DNA from: Casimicrobiaceae bacterium
Lineage (GTDB): Bacteria; Pseudomonadota; Gammaproteobacteria; Burkholderiales; Casimicrobiaceae
Assembly: GCA_026646885.1 (NCBI GenBank)
Contig: JAPKHK010000005.1
Coordinates: 124,001 to 188,000 of the forward strand
DNA: 64,000 nucleotides
Direction: 5' to 3'
Of this stretch, positions 17,075 to 26,137 are shown piece after piece. Position 1 is the first letter of the stretch. Each line of letters starts with the position of its first letter. Both the position numbers and the translations under genes were made by a program. The notes under the pieces are model-generated. The model saw nothing but the letters and a program-made list of their open reading frames with translations. It ran no database searches and had not been told where the DNA came from.

Positions 17075-17533
17075 TCACTTCCCTTTGGCGCAATCGCAGA
17101 CCTGCTCGCCTTTGTCGAGGATGATGCGCCACACGCCCGGCGCTTCAAGGCGCCACACCGAGGTGAAGTTACCCACGTGCTTGCCTTGGGGGTCATACAC
17201 CGGTCCGCTGGAAAGTGCTAGCGTGCCGGAATCGAGCACCTCCACCTGCTTTGGCTCCCAGGAAAACGGCGCCTGCGGCTTCTCGTAGTAGCGTTTCCAC
17301 CATCCAACCACCGCGTCCGGGCCGCGCAAAGGCGTGGGCCCCGTAAAGAAGATGGTCTCCGGCGAGAGGAAGCCGCGAAATGCGGCCAGATCACGGTCGG
17401 CCATGGTCTTGGCAAAAGCGCGCTCGGTATCGGCGACCTGCCGTTTCAAGTCCTCGCGCGGCACCGTCGAATTCATGGTGGCGCAAGCGCTCAGGAGCAG
17501 GAGCGGTAGGCCAAGCGAGACAGGAATATGCAT
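17075..17533 (-). CDS. NTF2/SnoaL-like (DUF4440-type) lipoprotein
   Basis: The 152-residue protein has a lipoprotein signal with lipobox LSAC (Cys17). The mature part has the cone-shaped NTF2-like pattern: an N-terminal helix DTERAFAKTMADRDLAAF, FLSPETIFF, then WRLEAPGVWRIILDKG. The product probably sits in the periplasm attached to a membrane. AGGAG precedes the ATG. Function is unknown; many such proteins bind small ligands. It follows arfB on the same strand after about 40 bases. Confidence 0.82.
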   Translation of the reverse strand: MHIPVSLGLPLLLLSACATMNSTVPREDLKRQVADTERAFAKTMADRDLAAFRGFLSPETIFFTGPTPLRGPDAVVGWWKRYYEKPQAPFSWEPKQVEVLDSGTLALSSGPVYDPQGKHVGNFTSVWRLEAPGVWRIILDKGEQVCDCAKGK

Positions 17534-17575
17534 GTTAGGAACTCCTCGGTCGGGGTTACTGATTGGGTCGACAAG

Positions 17576-18007
17576 TCAGTCCTCCTGGCCGCGCCTTTGC
17601 GCCTTGCGGCGTGCGCGATGCTGCTTGTCCTCGCGACGCCGGGCCAGAGCGGCCGCACTCGGCTGGGTGGGGATGCGTGCCCTTCGCGGCACTGCCACGC
17701 TGCGCAATAGCTCCCGCAGCCGCTCCAGGGCATCGGCACGATTTCGCTCTTGCGTACGAAAGCGCTGCGCCTTGATGACGACCACCTGTTCGGCGCTGAT
17801 GCGATGATCGGAAATACGCGCGAGGCGTTGCTTGTAGAAATCCGGCAAAGACGAAGCGCCAATGTCGAAGCGCAAATGGATGGCACTGGCAACCTTGTTC
17901 ACGTTCTGGCCGCCAGCGCCTTGGGCACGGACCGCCGTCAGCGCGATTTCGCTCAAAGGCAGCGTGACGTGCGTGGAAATCGCCAATCCGTCGGCTTCAC
18001 TGCTCAT
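17576..18007 (-). CDS. arfB: Alternative ribosome-rescue factor / peptidyl-tRNA hydrolase ArfB
   Basis: The 143-residue release-factor-like protein has catalytic GGQ at residues 32-34 ([15 protein letters not shown]) and a basic tail ([17 protein letters not shown]) that in ArfB threads into the empty mRNA channel. It hydrolyses peptidyl-tRNA on ribosomes stalled at a 3' end. The start overlaps the stop of the nucleotidyltransferase gene as ATGA. Length matches E. coli YaeJ. Confidence 0.95.
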   Translation of the reverse strand: MSSEADGLAISTHVTLPLSEIALTAVRAQGAGGQNVNKVASAIHLRFDIGASSLPDFYKQRLARISDHRISAEQVVVIKAQRFRTQERNRADALERLRELLRSVAVPRRARIPTQPSAAALARRREDKQHRARRKAQRRGQED

Positions 18008-18639
18008 TGCCGCGCCTCTCCTTGCGGAGGCGGCCGCCTTCCTTCTTGCGCCGCGAGGTCAGCCGGGGTGTCGATGTCGTGAACGACACCCGGATCGTCC
18101 ACCTCGATCCACTGCATCTGCGCGGCATGCTGCTGCACGATGAAGCGCGCCCCGGCGTCACCGCGCAGCTCCAGCAGGGCGTCGCGGAATGGCGCACCAA
18201 AACCCACCGGGTTGCCGCGCCGGCCGTGAAAACGGGGTGCCACGAGCTGTGCTCCTCCCTCAAGAGCGGCAATGAGCCGCGCCAACGTGTGCGGCTGCAC
18301 ATAGGGCATGTCCGCCAGGGCAATCAGCCAAGCCTGTGCCTGGGGCGTCGCGGCCACGGCCGCCGCCACGCTATGGCCCATGCCCAGTTCGGCGTTCGCG
18401 GCGACGACATGGGGAAGACGGTTTTGGACCAGAAGGTCGAGAAGCGCGCCGGCCCCTGGCCGAACCACAATCAGCGTGTTTGGCAACACCGCACGCAGGC
18501 GCTCGGCGCTGTGCAGAACCATCGCGCGGCCGTCGGCCAGAGGAACCAAGAGCTTATCCGCGCCAAAGCGGCTGCCCCGGCCTGCGGCCAGCACGATTCC
18601 TTGGATGCGCAAACGGTCTTCTTGCAGGTGGGGGTTCAT
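18004..18639 (-). CDS. MocA/MobA-like nucleotidyltransferase
   Basis: The 211-residue GT-A-fold nucleotidyltransferase starts with [21 protein letters not shown] (NTP-binding loop), has ALADMPYVQ (metal-binding Asp) and a late GNPVGF. This resembles the MocA/MobA group that attaches CMP or GMP to molybdopterin, but also related enzymes of other pathways. The molybdate transport locus lies about 12 kb away, which is compatible with a molybdenum cofactor role but not proof. It overlaps arfB by four bases. Confidence 0.85.
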   Translation of the reverse strand: MNPHLQEDRLRIQGIVLAAGRGSRFGADKLLVPLADGRAMVLHSAERLRAVLPNTLIVVRPGAGALLDLLVQNRLPHVVAANAELGMGHSVAAAVAATPQAQAWLIALADMPYVQPHTLARLIAALEGGAQLVAPRFHGRRGNPVGFGAPFRDALLELRGDAGARFIVQQHAAQMQWIEVDDPGVVHDIDTPADLAAQEGRRPPPQGEARQ

Positions 18640-18714
18640 GTTCGTGGAGCGAACCGCAGACCGGGCACGCGGTCTATTTCCGGTAAAATTCCAACCTCAA
18701 TTCCAGGAGTTTCC

Positions 18715-19023
18715 ATGAGCATTCAAGATACCATACGCAACCAAGTCGCCAGCCACCCCGTGGTGCTCTACATGAAGGGCACGCCGCAGTTTCCGCAGTG
18801 TGGGTTCAGCGGCGCCGCGGTGCAAATCCTCAATGCTGCGGGCGTTCGCGACATCTTCGCGGTCAACGTCTTGGAGGACGAAGAAATCCGGCAGGGCATA
18901 AAGGAATACGCAAACTGGCCAACCATCCCCCAGCTCTATGTCAAAGGGGAATTCGTCGGCGGCACGGATATCATGCGCGAAATGTACGAGTCGGGCGAAC
19001 TGCAGAAGCTCCTTGCCGCCTGA
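18715..19023 (+). CDS. grxD: Monothiol glutaredoxin Grx4
   Basis: The 102-residue CGFS-type glutaredoxin has active site CGFS at 29-32 in [12 protein letters not shown] and glutathione-binding [16 protein letters not shown]. It carries a [2Fe-2S] cluster bridged with glutathione and delivers or senses iron-sulfur clusters. The frame is open upstream, but AGGAG seven bases before 18715 and the conserved N-terminus fix the start. It is divergent from the mocA-like gene and ends in a clear terminator. Confidence 0.96.
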   Translation: MSIQDTIRNQVASHPVVLYMKGTPQFPQCGFSGAAVQILNAAGVRDIFAVNVLEDEEIRQGIKEYANWPTIPQLYVKGEFVGGTDIMREMYESGELQKLLAA

Positions 19024-19041
19024 GCCAAACAGCAGCCTACC

Positions 19042-19070
19042 GCCCGGCCCTCGTGCCGGGCTTTCTTTTT
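19042..19070 (+). terminator. Rho-independent terminator of grxD
   Basis: GCCCGGC-CCTCGT-GCCGGGC followed by TTTCTTTTT starts 19 bases after the grxD stop. It separates grxD from the ammonium transporter gene. Confidence 0.9.
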
Positions 19071-19138
19071 GGTGCTCCGCCGCTCTGCCCCTGTGCATCC
19101 CCAGGACGATCGATTTTTTGCGCCCAAGACCTGTGCGA

Positions 19139-19177
19139 TGCACCAAGGTGGCGTCGCTCACGCACCACAAAAGTGCG
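19139..19177 (+). promoter_or_regulatory. Two candidate NtrC-binding sites
   Basis: 19161-19177 reads CGCACC-ACAAA-AGTGCG, matching 10 of 12 specified bases of the NtrC consensus TGCACC-N5-GGTGCA. A weaker copy (TGCACC-AAGGT-GGCGTC, about 9 of 12) lies at 19139-19155. Centres are 22 bases apart, two helical turns, and about 100 bases upstream of the predicted start of transcription, as expected for an enhancer of a sigma-54 promoter. Confidence 0.6.
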
Positions 19178-19240
19178 AATGATACCTTGAGCCCATCGGG
19201 GTCAATCGTTTTTTCTATAACAATCAATTGCTAGCCGGTT

Positions 19241-19256
19241 TGGCACGGACGCTGCT
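19241..19256 (+). promoter_or_regulatory. Sigma-54 promoter of the ammonium transporter
   Basis: TGGCACGGACGCTGCT matches the -24/-12 consensus TGGCACG-N4-TTGCA at every key base (GG and GC, correct spacing) apart from one T. It ends 32 bases before the amt ATG. It fits nitrogen-limitation control through RpoN and NtrC. Confidence 0.85.
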
Positions 19257-19288
19257 TTTGCCGACTCCATCACCCATGGGGAGGCGGT

Positions 19289-20491
19289 ATGGAAGCGCTC
19301 AAAACCAGCAATGATGTGTTGTTCATTCTGCTCGGGGCCATCATGGTACTGGCCATGCACGCCGGCTTTGCCTTCTTGGAGCTGGGTACCGTGCGCAAAA
19401 AAAACCAGGTCAACGCCCTGGTGAAAATTCTGGTCGACTTCTCGGTCTCCAGCGTCGCCTATTTTTTCATCGGCTATGCCATCGCCTACGGCACAACATT
19501 CTTCGTCGATGCGAGCACGCTCGCGCAGAAGAGCGGCTACGATCTGGTGAAATTCTTCTTTCTGCTGACCTTCGCGGCGGCCATTCCGGCGATCGTTTCC
19601 GGCGGTATCGCCGAGCGTGCGCGCTTTAATCCGCAACTCGCGGCGACTTTTCTCGTGGTCGGCTTCGTCTATCCCTTCTTCGAGGGCATCGCCTGGAACC
19701 AAGCCTATGGTTTCCAGGCTTGGCTCAAGGGCGTGACCGGCGAGGAATTCCATGACTTCGCCGGCTCCGTGGTGGTGCATGCCGTGGGCGGCTGGCTAGG
19801 GCTCATCGCAGTGTTGCAACTGGGCGCCCGGCGCGGGCGCTATAGCAAGGACGGCGGCGTGGCGGCGCACCCGCCTTCGAGTATTCCCTTCCTCGCTTTG
19901 GGTGCGTGGGTGCTCTCGGTGGGCTGGTTCGGGTTCAATGTGATGTCGGCGCAGACCATCGACAAGATCAGCGGCCTGGTGGCGGTCAACTCGCTGATGG
20001 CCATGGTGGGCGGCACGCTGGCCGCCTTGCTGGCGGGACGCAATGACCCGGGTTTCGTGCACAACGGTCCCCTGGCAGGTTTGGTCGCCGTCTGCGCGGG
20101 TTCGGACCTCATGCACCCGATTGGTGCGCTTCTGACCGGCGGCATTGCCGGGGCGCTTTTCGTTTATATGTTTACCCTCACGCAGAACCGCTGGAAGATC
20201 GACGACGTACTGGGAGTATGGCCACTGCACGGCCTATGCGGCGCCTGGGGCGGAATCGCGGCGGGCATCTTCGGGCAAAAAGCCCTCGGTGGTCTGGGCG
20301 GCGTCAGCCTGGCGGCGCAGCTTGGCGGCACACTGTTGGGCATTGGCGTGGCGGTGCTTGGCGGCCTGCTGGTCTACGGCATGCTTAACAAGTTGGTGGG
20401 ACTGCGACTCGATCCCGAGGAAGAATTCAACGGGGCTGATTTGTCCATCCACAAAATCACCGCGACGCCCGAGCGAGAGCCGGGCTGGTGA
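19289..20491 (+). CDS. amtB: Ammonium transporter Amt
   Basis: The 400-residue inner-membrane channel has about eleven helices. The conserved Asp156 (HDFAGSVVVHAVGG) and the pore histidines His164 and His314 (WPLHGLCGAWGG) are present. The signature FAFLELGTVRKKNQ is close to the family N-terminus. The C-terminal tail (DPEEEFNGADLSIHK) resembles other Amt tails. GGGAGG precedes the ATG. A glnK gene, usually upstream of amtB, is absent here. It is probably expressed under nitrogen limitation from the sigma-54 promoter described above. Confidence 0.95.
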   Translation: MEALKTSNDVLFILLGAIMVLAMHAGFAFLELGTVRKKNQVNALVKILVDFSVSSVAYFFIGYAIAYGTTFFVDASTLAQKSGYDLVKFFFLLTFAAAIPAIVSGGIAERARFNPQLAATFLVVGFVYPFFEGIAWNQAYGFQAWLKGVTGEEFHDFAGSVVVHAVGGWLGLIAVLQLGARRGRYSKDGGVAAHPPSSIPFLALGAWVLSVGWFGFNVMSAQTIDKISGLVAVNSLMAMVGGTLAALLAGRNDPGFVHNGPLAGLVAVCAGSDLMHPIGALLTGGIAGALFVYMFTLTQNRWKIDDVLGVWPLHGLCGAWGGIAAGIFGQKALGGLGGVSLAAQLGGTLLGIGVAVLGGLLVYGMLNKLVGLRLDPEEEFNGADLSIHKITATPEREPGW

Positions 20492-20525
20492 ACGCGGCCA
20501 TCCTGGACGGTGCACCACTGCATTT

Positions 20526-20556
20526 CAACCCTGTGTCTGCTTAGGCGTCAGGGTTG
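20526..20556 (+). other. Hairpin after amtB
   Basis: CAACCCTG and CAGGGTTG form an 8-base perfect inverted repeat around 15 bases, 34 bases after the amtB stop. No T-run follows; it could be a weak terminator or an mRNA stabiliser. Confidence 0.3.
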
Positions 20557-20663
20557 CCCAACGCGTGCAGCCCCGATCCGTCGCGACCGCCTGGCGTGGT
20601 CAGCCTTGTCCCCCGCGGAACCGGTCCACGCCATAGGATGACGTTCGGAATGCTGGGTCTGGC

Positions 20664-21389
20664 TCAACGCTGACCCGCGTTCATCGCCGCGACGCAATCC
20701 TTGAATTGGGCCCCTACCCCGGTGCCACTGAGCGTGCAGGCTCCGTCGGCACCCGTTCGGCCGGTGCTCGCCGACCCCACGGTGGCGGTTCGGGTCTCGT
20801 CCCGGAGGGGCAGCGCGTTCGCCGCAGTCGCGGCGGGAATTTCGGTGCCCCGGCCGCGCAAAAGGTTTGTGAGATGCTGGATACGCGCCTGATCCGATTG
20901 GCGCATCAGCTTCAACGAGGCGAGGTCCTCTTTGAGTGTGCCAAGGCTGCGCTGCGCATCGATCATTTTCTTCTCGGCGGCTTTGGCTTCCTTGATAGCA
21001 GTAGAGGCCATCCGGTCGTTGGCCTCGAAGCTGCTTTCAAAAAACCAGTAGCTGAAACTCCCCGCGACAGACGCACCAAGGACGAACATCATGAGGAGTC
21101 CGGAAACTAGCCAGGCTTTGGAACGCTTCTTCGGCGGCGGTGAGCCAGGCGCCGCGGCGGCCGCGGCGACGCCGGAATCCCGCCGCAAGGATTCTCCCCG
21201 CGCGCGCGGTGCATCTGCTTCGTCATCGCCAGGGCACGGGCCATCATAAATTTTGCGCGAGCGCCGGAGCATCGCCCCCAGCCAAACCACCAGCCGGTCG
21301 CGCAACCAGTGGCGCAGGTGCTGTCCGAGAGATTCCGCTACTGCCGCCGGGGCGATGTCTCGCCCGGGCCGTTCTGCCATCACACCCAT
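20664..21389 (-). CDS. Single-span membrane protein with coiled coil, unknown function
   Basis: The product is 241 residues. A low-complexity Ala/Pro-rich cytoplasmic part ends in a basic stretch (PKKRSK), a membrane helix follows at about 93-116, then an alpha-helical coiled-coil-like region (128-180, with KEAKAAEKKMIDAQRSLG), and a tail with two cysteines (218, 232) that may form a disulfide in the periplasm. I start it at 21389 because GGAGG precedes it; a second ATG three codons later is possible. It is divergent from yoaA. No family is recognised. Confidence 0.7.
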   Translation of the reverse strand: MGVMAERPGRDIAPAAVAESLGQHLRHWLRDRLVVWLGAMLRRSRKIYDGPCPGDDEADAPRARGESLRRDSGVAAAAAAPGSPPPKKRSKAWLVSGLLMMFVLGASVAGSFSYWFFESSFEANDRMASTAIKEAKAAEKKMIDAQRSLGTLKEDLASLKLMRQSDQARIQHLTNLLRGRGTEIPAATAANALPLRDETRTATVGSASTGRTGADGACTLSGTGVGAQFKDCVAAMNAGQR

Positions 21390-21523
21390 GACCCCTCCGT
21401 CATTTGGCGGTTCAACAGTTACGTTAACGGCGGCCTGCTCCGGCGCTTTAGCGAGTCCTCGCATTCGCGGCGAGCCACGCCTGATCTGGATCAAAATCAC
21501 CGCTTTGGCGGGTACAATGGCGC

Positions 21524-23512
21524 ATGATTTCCGCCGACTTGCTCGCGGTCTTTTCCCCGGAAGGGGTTTTAGCTCGCAAAGTCCCAGGCTATCGCTGTCG
21601 CGGCCAGCAACTGGAGATGGCCCAGGCGGTGGCGCAGGCCATCGAGGAGCGCAGCTCGCTGCTGGCCGAGGCCGGCACGGGTACCGGAAAGACATTCGCC
21701 TACCTCGTGCCCGCCTTGTTGTCCGGCGGCAGAGTGATCCTCTCCACCGGAACCAAAACGCTGCAAGATCAGCTCTTCGAACGCGACCTCCCGCTCGTGC
21801 GCGAGGCGCTTGGTGTGCCGGTCACCACCGCGCTGCTCAAGGGGCGCGCCAACTACCTCTGCCATCATCATCTCGAGCGCGCCGCCACCGAGGGGCGCTT
21901 TGCCAGTCGACAGGAGATTCGCTGGCTGCACAAGATCCAGTCCTTCGCCCGGGGCAGCCGCACTGGCGACAAGGCGCAGCTCTCCGAGGTACCCGAGACG
22001 GCTGGCCTCTGGGCGGCGGTAACGTCCACGCGCGAGAACTGCCTGGGCTCGGATTGTCCCTACTTCCGCGAGTGCTTCGTCATGAACGCGCGGCGCGAAG
22101 CATTGGCCGCGGATGTAGTGGTCGTCAATCATCACCTGTTCTTCGCCGATTTGATGCTGCGCGACGAGGGTGTTTCCGAACTTCTGCCCCATTGCCATAC
22201 CGTGATCTTCGACGAGGCCCATCAATTGCCGGACACGGCCACGCTATTCTTCGGCGAGCAGCTTGGCGGGGGCCAGCTCGCCGAGCTTGCCCGCGACAGC
22301 GAGGCAGCCGGACGCACCGGCGCCCTCGACGCACGTGACCTCGTCGATACCGCTGCCGCCCTCGCCCTGGAGGGAAAGCGCTTTCGCCTGGCGATGGGCG
22401 CAGGCGTTGGTCGCCAGGTACGCGAGGCGCTCGTTGCAAGCACCGATTTCGCCCTCGCTCTGACCAATCTCGCCGAACGCCTGCACGCCTTGCGCTCTGA
22501 ATTGCAGGTGCACGGGGAACGCAGCGAAGATCTGGAAAACTGCTTGCTGCGCGCCAACGATTTCTCTGCCCGGATGGAGCGCTGGCGTGACAACACGTCC
22601 GAGGATTGGGTGCGTTGGCTGGAGACCACCCAGAGCGGCTGGGTGCTGCAGGCGGCGCCGCTGTCCGTCGCCGAGGTCTTTCGCGAACAGGTGGAGAAAA
22701 GCGGCCGCACTTGGATCTTCACCTCGGCAACGTTGGCGGTGAACGGTGATTTCACCCATTACCGGGCCCAGATGGGCTTGGACAATGCCCATTGTGTCTG
22801 CTGGGAAAGTCCCTACGATTATGGCAACCAGGCACTGCTGTGCGTGCCGCGCGGATTGCCCTCGCCGCAGGATCCGCGGCACACCGAAGCCGTGGTGGAG
22901 GCCGCTCTCCCGGTGCTTCGCGCCAGTGCCGGACGCGCGTTCATGCTTTTCACCACTCTCCGGGCACTGGAAAGGGCCCGCGGCTTGATGGCTGATGCGC
23001 TGGCCCGCGAGGGCTTGGATTATCCCCTGCTGGTGCAAGGCGAGGGATCACGCAGCGAGTTGCTGGAGCGCTTTCGCGATCTCGGCAATGCCGTGCTACT
23101 GGGCAGCCAGAGCTTCTGGGAAGGTGTCGACGTACGCGGTGATGCGCTCTCAGTGGTGATCATCGACAAGCTGCCTTTCGCACCGCCCGACGATCCGGTG
23201 TTGGCCGCGCGCCTCGCGCAAATCGAGCGCGCGGGCGGCAACGGCTTCATGAACTTTCAGGTACCCGAAGCCGCTATCGCGCTCAAGCAGGGCGCTGGGC
23301 GCCTCATTCGCTCGGAAAGTGACCGCGGGGTGTTGCTGATTTGCGATCCGCGGCTAGTGGAAAAACCCTATGGCAAGAGACTGTGGCGCAGCCTGCCGCC
23401 GATGCGCCGCACGCGCGAACTTGCCGACGCGATAGCCTTCTTTGATGCTCACCAGAACTTCCACCAGGGCTTTTCTTCGGATGTGGCGGGGGTCGACGAG
23501 GCGGTCACGTAA
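21524..23512 (+). CDS. yoaA: DinG/YoaA-family iron-sulfur DNA helicase
   Basis: The 662-residue superfamily 2 helicase of the XPD type has Walker A GTGTGKT (51-57) and DEAH (230-233). Four cysteines (113, 173, 178, 184) are spaced as for the [4Fe-4S] cluster. Later motifs include SATLAVNGDFTHY and QGAGRLIRS. It unwinds 5'-3' during DNA repair; E. coli YoaA works with the polymerase subunit chi. A TACAAT hexamer sits five bases before the ATG and no clear ribosome site is seen. The end overlaps bamD (convergent) by 64 bases. Confidence 0.94.
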   Translation: MISADLLAVFSPEGVLARKVPGYRCRGQQLEMAQAVAQAIEERSSLLAEAGTGTGKTFAYLVPALLSGGRVILSTGTKTLQDQLFERDLPLVREALGVPVTTALLKGRANYLCHHHLERAATEGRFASRQEIRWLHKIQSFARGSRTGDKAQLSEVPETAGLWAAVTSTRENCLGSDCPYFRECFVMNARREALAADVVVVNHHLFFADLMLRDEGVSELLPHCHTVIFDEAHQLPDTATLFFGEQLGGGQLAELARDSEAAGRTGALDARDLVDTAAALALEGKRFRLAMGAGVGRQVREALVASTDFALALTNLAERLHALRSELQVHGERSEDLENCLLRANDFSARMERWRDNTSEDWVRWLETTQSGWVLQAAPLSVAEVFREQVEKSGRTWIFTSATLAVNGDFTHYRAQMGLDNAHCVCWESPYDYGNQALLCVPRGLPSPQDPRHTEAVVEAALPVLRASAGRAFMLFTTLRALERARGLMADALAREGLDYPLLVQGEGSRSELLERFRDLGNAVLLGSQSFWEGVDVRGDALSVVIIDKLPFAPPDDPVLAARLAQIERAGGNGFMNFQVPEAAIALKQGAGRLIRSESDRGVLLICDPRLVEKPYGKRLWRSLPPMRRTRELADAIAFFDAHQNFHQGFSSDVAGVDEAVT

Positions 23513-24324
23513 CGCTGTTCGTTCGCAGCCCAGAACTTCCACCAGGATGGCTTCTCGATGCGCCCGCTCAAGTACGGATTGTTGGGGAAATTCGCAGCGA
23601 GGACGCGCCGAGTGTCGTCGCGCAAAGTGTCGAGTCTCAGCGCTTCATAGCTACGCAGCATGATGACCAAGGCCTCTTCGTTGGAAGGCGTGCGCGGATA
23701 GGTGGTCAGCGCGAATTGCGCCCGGTTCACCGCCGCAACATAGGCTTTACGATCGAAATAATATCGAGCTGCGTGCACTTCATGGGACGCAAGCGCATTG
23801 ACGAGATACGCCATACGCGCCTGCGCATCCCGCACATAGCGGCCTTCTGGAAATTTGTTGACCAGTTCGCGGAAGGTGGCGAAGGATTCGCGAGCCGACT
23901 TTGGATCGCGTTCCGACAGATCCTGGTCGGCAAGAGCGCCAAGAAAGCCTAAGTCCTCATTGAAATTCGCCAGCCCCTTGAGGTAGTACATATAATCGGC
24001 CGAGGGATGATCCGGATGCAGCTTGATAAAACGATCGGCGGCGGCGATGGCCAGCGCCGGCTCGCCCGATTTGTACTGGGCGTACGCGCCCTCAATAATC
24101 GCCTGCTGGGCATAGCGGCCGTAGGGGTAGCGGCCTTCGAGCGTTTCGAACAATTTGATGGCGCGGTTATAATCGCCTTCCACCAAGGCCTCATGGCCAT
24201 TGCTGTACATCTTTTCCGCGCTCCAGCCGGTGGTTTCATCCTTCACTTCGGAGAACAGGCTGCAGCCTCCGGCCAAAACCACGAGCAAGGCGGCAGTACT
24301 GAGTGATAGCGCACGACGAAACAT
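23449..24324 (-). CDS. bamD: Outer-membrane assembly lipoprotein BamD
   Basis: The 291-residue protein has lipobox AGGC (Cys21) and five TPR-like repeats (WSAEKMYSNGHEAL, then DYNRAIKLFETLEGRYPYGRYA). It is the essential partner of BamA in the outer-membrane beta-barrel assembly machine. AAGGA precedes the ATG and a TATAAT lies at 24352-24357 on the minus strand. The C-terminal tail carries the motif WWKFW twice, once at the very end, about 40 residues beyond the usual BamD end. It is divergent from rluD, as in E. coli. Confidence 0.95.
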   Translation of the reverse strand: MFRRALSLSTAALLVVLAGGCSLFSEVKDETTGWSAEKMYSNGHEALVEGDYNRAIKLFETLEGRYPYGRYAQQAIIEGAYAQYKSGEPALAIAAADRFIKLHPDHPSADYMYYLKGLANFNEDLGFLGALADQDLSERDPKSARESFATFRELVNKFPEGRYVRDAQARMAYLVNALASHEVHAARYYFDRKAYVAAVNRAQFALTTYPRTPSNEEALVIMLRSYEALRLDTLRDDTRRVLAANFPNNPYLSGRIEKPSWWKFWAANEQRYVTASSTPATSEEKPWWKFW

Positions 24325-24326
24325 CG

Positions 24327-25283
24327 ATGAGTCCTTCTATGAGGTCGGGCGATTATACCCCAAGCAATCTCGGCTCCGGCCCGCGCCAGACCACGCTTCC
24401 GGCTACGGCCTGCGGCCAGCGCCTGGATCGCGCGCTGGCCCTCGCCTTTCCGGAGTTTTCTCGCAGTCGCTTGCAGCAATGGCTTGACGAAGGCCGCATT
24501 CTGATCGATGGCAAACCGCGCGAGGCGCGCGACAAAGTCGGGGGCGGAGAACGGGTTTCCCTCACCGTGCCCCCGTTGGCAGAGGACACCGCGTTTCTGC
24601 CCGAGGATATTCCGCTGGCCGTCGTATTCGAGGACGAGGTGCTCATGGTCGTCGACAAGCCGGCCGGCCTGGTCGTGCATCCGGGCAGCGGCAACTGGTC
24701 CGGCACGCTACTCAATGCCCTCCTCCAACATGCACCGCAGCTCGCAGGTGTGCCGCGCGCCGGTATCGTCCACCGTCTGGACAAAGACACCAGCGGCCTA
24801 CTCGTCGTCGCCAAGACGCTGTCCGCGCAAACCGCCCTCGTGCGGCAACTGCAGGCGCGCACGGTGCGCCGGGAATATCTGGCCCTCGCGCAGGGCCGCG
24901 TGATCCGCGCAGGGCGGGTGGAGGCCCCGATTGGCCGTCACCCCGCCCAGCGCACTAAGATGGCGGTGGTACCTCAAGGCAAACCCGCCCTGACCGAATA
25001 CGAGATCGCCGGGCGCTATGCCACATGTACGCTTTTGCGCTGCAAGCTTCATACCGGGCGCACGCACCAGATCCGCGTCCATCTCGCCTCCATCGGACAC
25101 CCCCTGGTTGGCGATCCGATCTACGGCCGGCGCTCAACCGCCCTGGGCTTTCACCGTCAAGCCCTGCACGCCGCCGAGTTGGGCCTGCTCCATCCGGTCT
25201 CGGGCGTAGCGATGCATTGGCATTCTCCCCTGCCCGCCGACTTTGCCGCGCTCCTGGCCAACCTGGACGGTTCAAGCGCATGA
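24327..25283 (+). CDS. rluD: 23S rRNA pseudouridine synthase RluD
   Basis: The 318-residue enzyme has an N-terminal S4 RNA-binding domain (QRLDRALALAFPEFSRSRLQ) and the RluA-type catalytic domain with HRLDKDTSGLL; catalytic Asp is residue 152. It isomerises uridines 1911, 1915 and 1917 in helix 69 of 23S rRNA. The exact start is uncertain: ATGs at 24327 and 24339 both lack a clear ribosome site, and an earlier GTG would overlap bamD. The stop overlaps the pgeF start as ATGA. Confidence 0.93.
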   Translation: MSPSMRSGDYTPSNLGSGPRQTTLPATACGQRLDRALALAFPEFSRSRLQQWLDEGRILIDGKPREARDKVGGGERVSLTVPPLAEDTAFLPEDIPLAVVFEDEVLMVVDKPAGLVVHPGSGNWSGTLLNALLQHAPQLAGVPRAGIVHRLDKDTSGLLVVAKTLSAQTALVRQLQARTVRREYLALAQGRVIRAGRVEAPIGRHPAQRTKMAVVPQGKPALTEYEIAGRYATCTLLRCKLHTGRTHQIRVHLASIGHPLVGDPIYGRRSTALGFHRQALHAAELGLLHPVSGVAMHWHSPLPADFAALLANLDGSSA

Positions 25284-26044
25284 GCGCACCGGTGAGCGCA
25301 CGGCTCAGAGCCCTGAACCTGCCTTGGCTCGTCCCCGATTGGCCAGCGCCCCCACGGGTGCAGGCATTGATGACCACGCGAGCCGGGCGCAACGGAGCGG
25401 CTTTCGACGTCTCCACGCGCGCCCCGGGTAATACACTGGCCGAAACTGGCCGGGCGCAACTCGAGGCGCTATGCGGGCGCCCGATCGTTTGGCTAGATCA
25501 GGTCCACGGCACCCGCGTCCTCGATCCCCTTGCGGCTCCAAGCGACGAGCCGGCGGATGCCTTGGTTTTGGATGGGCCTGCCCTGGCGGGGGCGATCCAG
25601 ACTGCGGACTGCCTCCCGGTGCTCTTTTGCGACCGCGCCGGCCACCATGTCGCAGCAGCGCACGCCGGCTGGCGCGGCTTGGCCGCCGGCGTGCTCGAAG
25701 CCACCGTCGCGCGCCTGCCGGTTCCCCGCAAGGAAATTATGGCTTGGTTGGGTGCTGCCATCGGACCCGCGGCCTTCGAGGTTGGTGAGGAAGTGCGTGC
25801 GGCTTTCTGCTCGGGCGACTCCGCAGCAACCGCCTTTTTTAGCCCTAGCCCACCCGGCAAATGGCGGGCCGATCTTGACGGCTTGGCCAGGTTGCGCCTG
25901 GCTCGCATTGGCGTGTCCGCCGTTTATGGTGGCGGGCTCTGCACCTGGAGCGACGCCGCCCGCTTCTACTCCCACCGACGCGGCAAGGAGACGGGCCGGA
26001 TGGCCGCCTTGATCTGGCTTGAAGATTCGCCGCTGGGCAGCTGA
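25280..26044 (+). CDS. pgeF: Peptidoglycan editing factor PgeF (YfiH)
   Basis: The 254-residue multicopper-oxidase-like cytoplasmic protein has the family metal/catalytic residues DQVHG, QTADCLPV, HAGWRGL and GPAAFEV. PgeF removes wrongly incorporated L-Ser from UDP-MurNAc precursors; older annotations call it polyphenol oxidase. The start overlaps the rluD stop, and the rluD-pgeF order is conserved in proteobacteria. A strong terminator follows. Confidence 0.94.
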   Translation: MSAPVSARLRALNLPWLVPDWPAPPRVQALMTTRAGRNGAAFDVSTRAPGNTLAETGRAQLEALCGRPIVWLDQVHGTRVLDPLAAPSDEPADALVLDGPALAGAIQTADCLPVLFCDRAGHHVAAAHAGWRGLAAGVLEATVARLPVPRKEIMAWLGAAIGPAAFEVGEEVRAAFCSGDSAATAFFSPSPPGKWRADLDGLARLRLARIGVSAVYGGGLCTWSDAARFYSHRRGKETGRMAALIWLEDSPLGS

Positions 26045-26137
26045 CCAACGGCCAAGGGAACAATTCTCCGGGCCAAGTGTCCACCAGGTGCAGTAGCACG
26101 TTTCGTGGTTGATCGATTCTCCATCGTAAGCTTAGCG

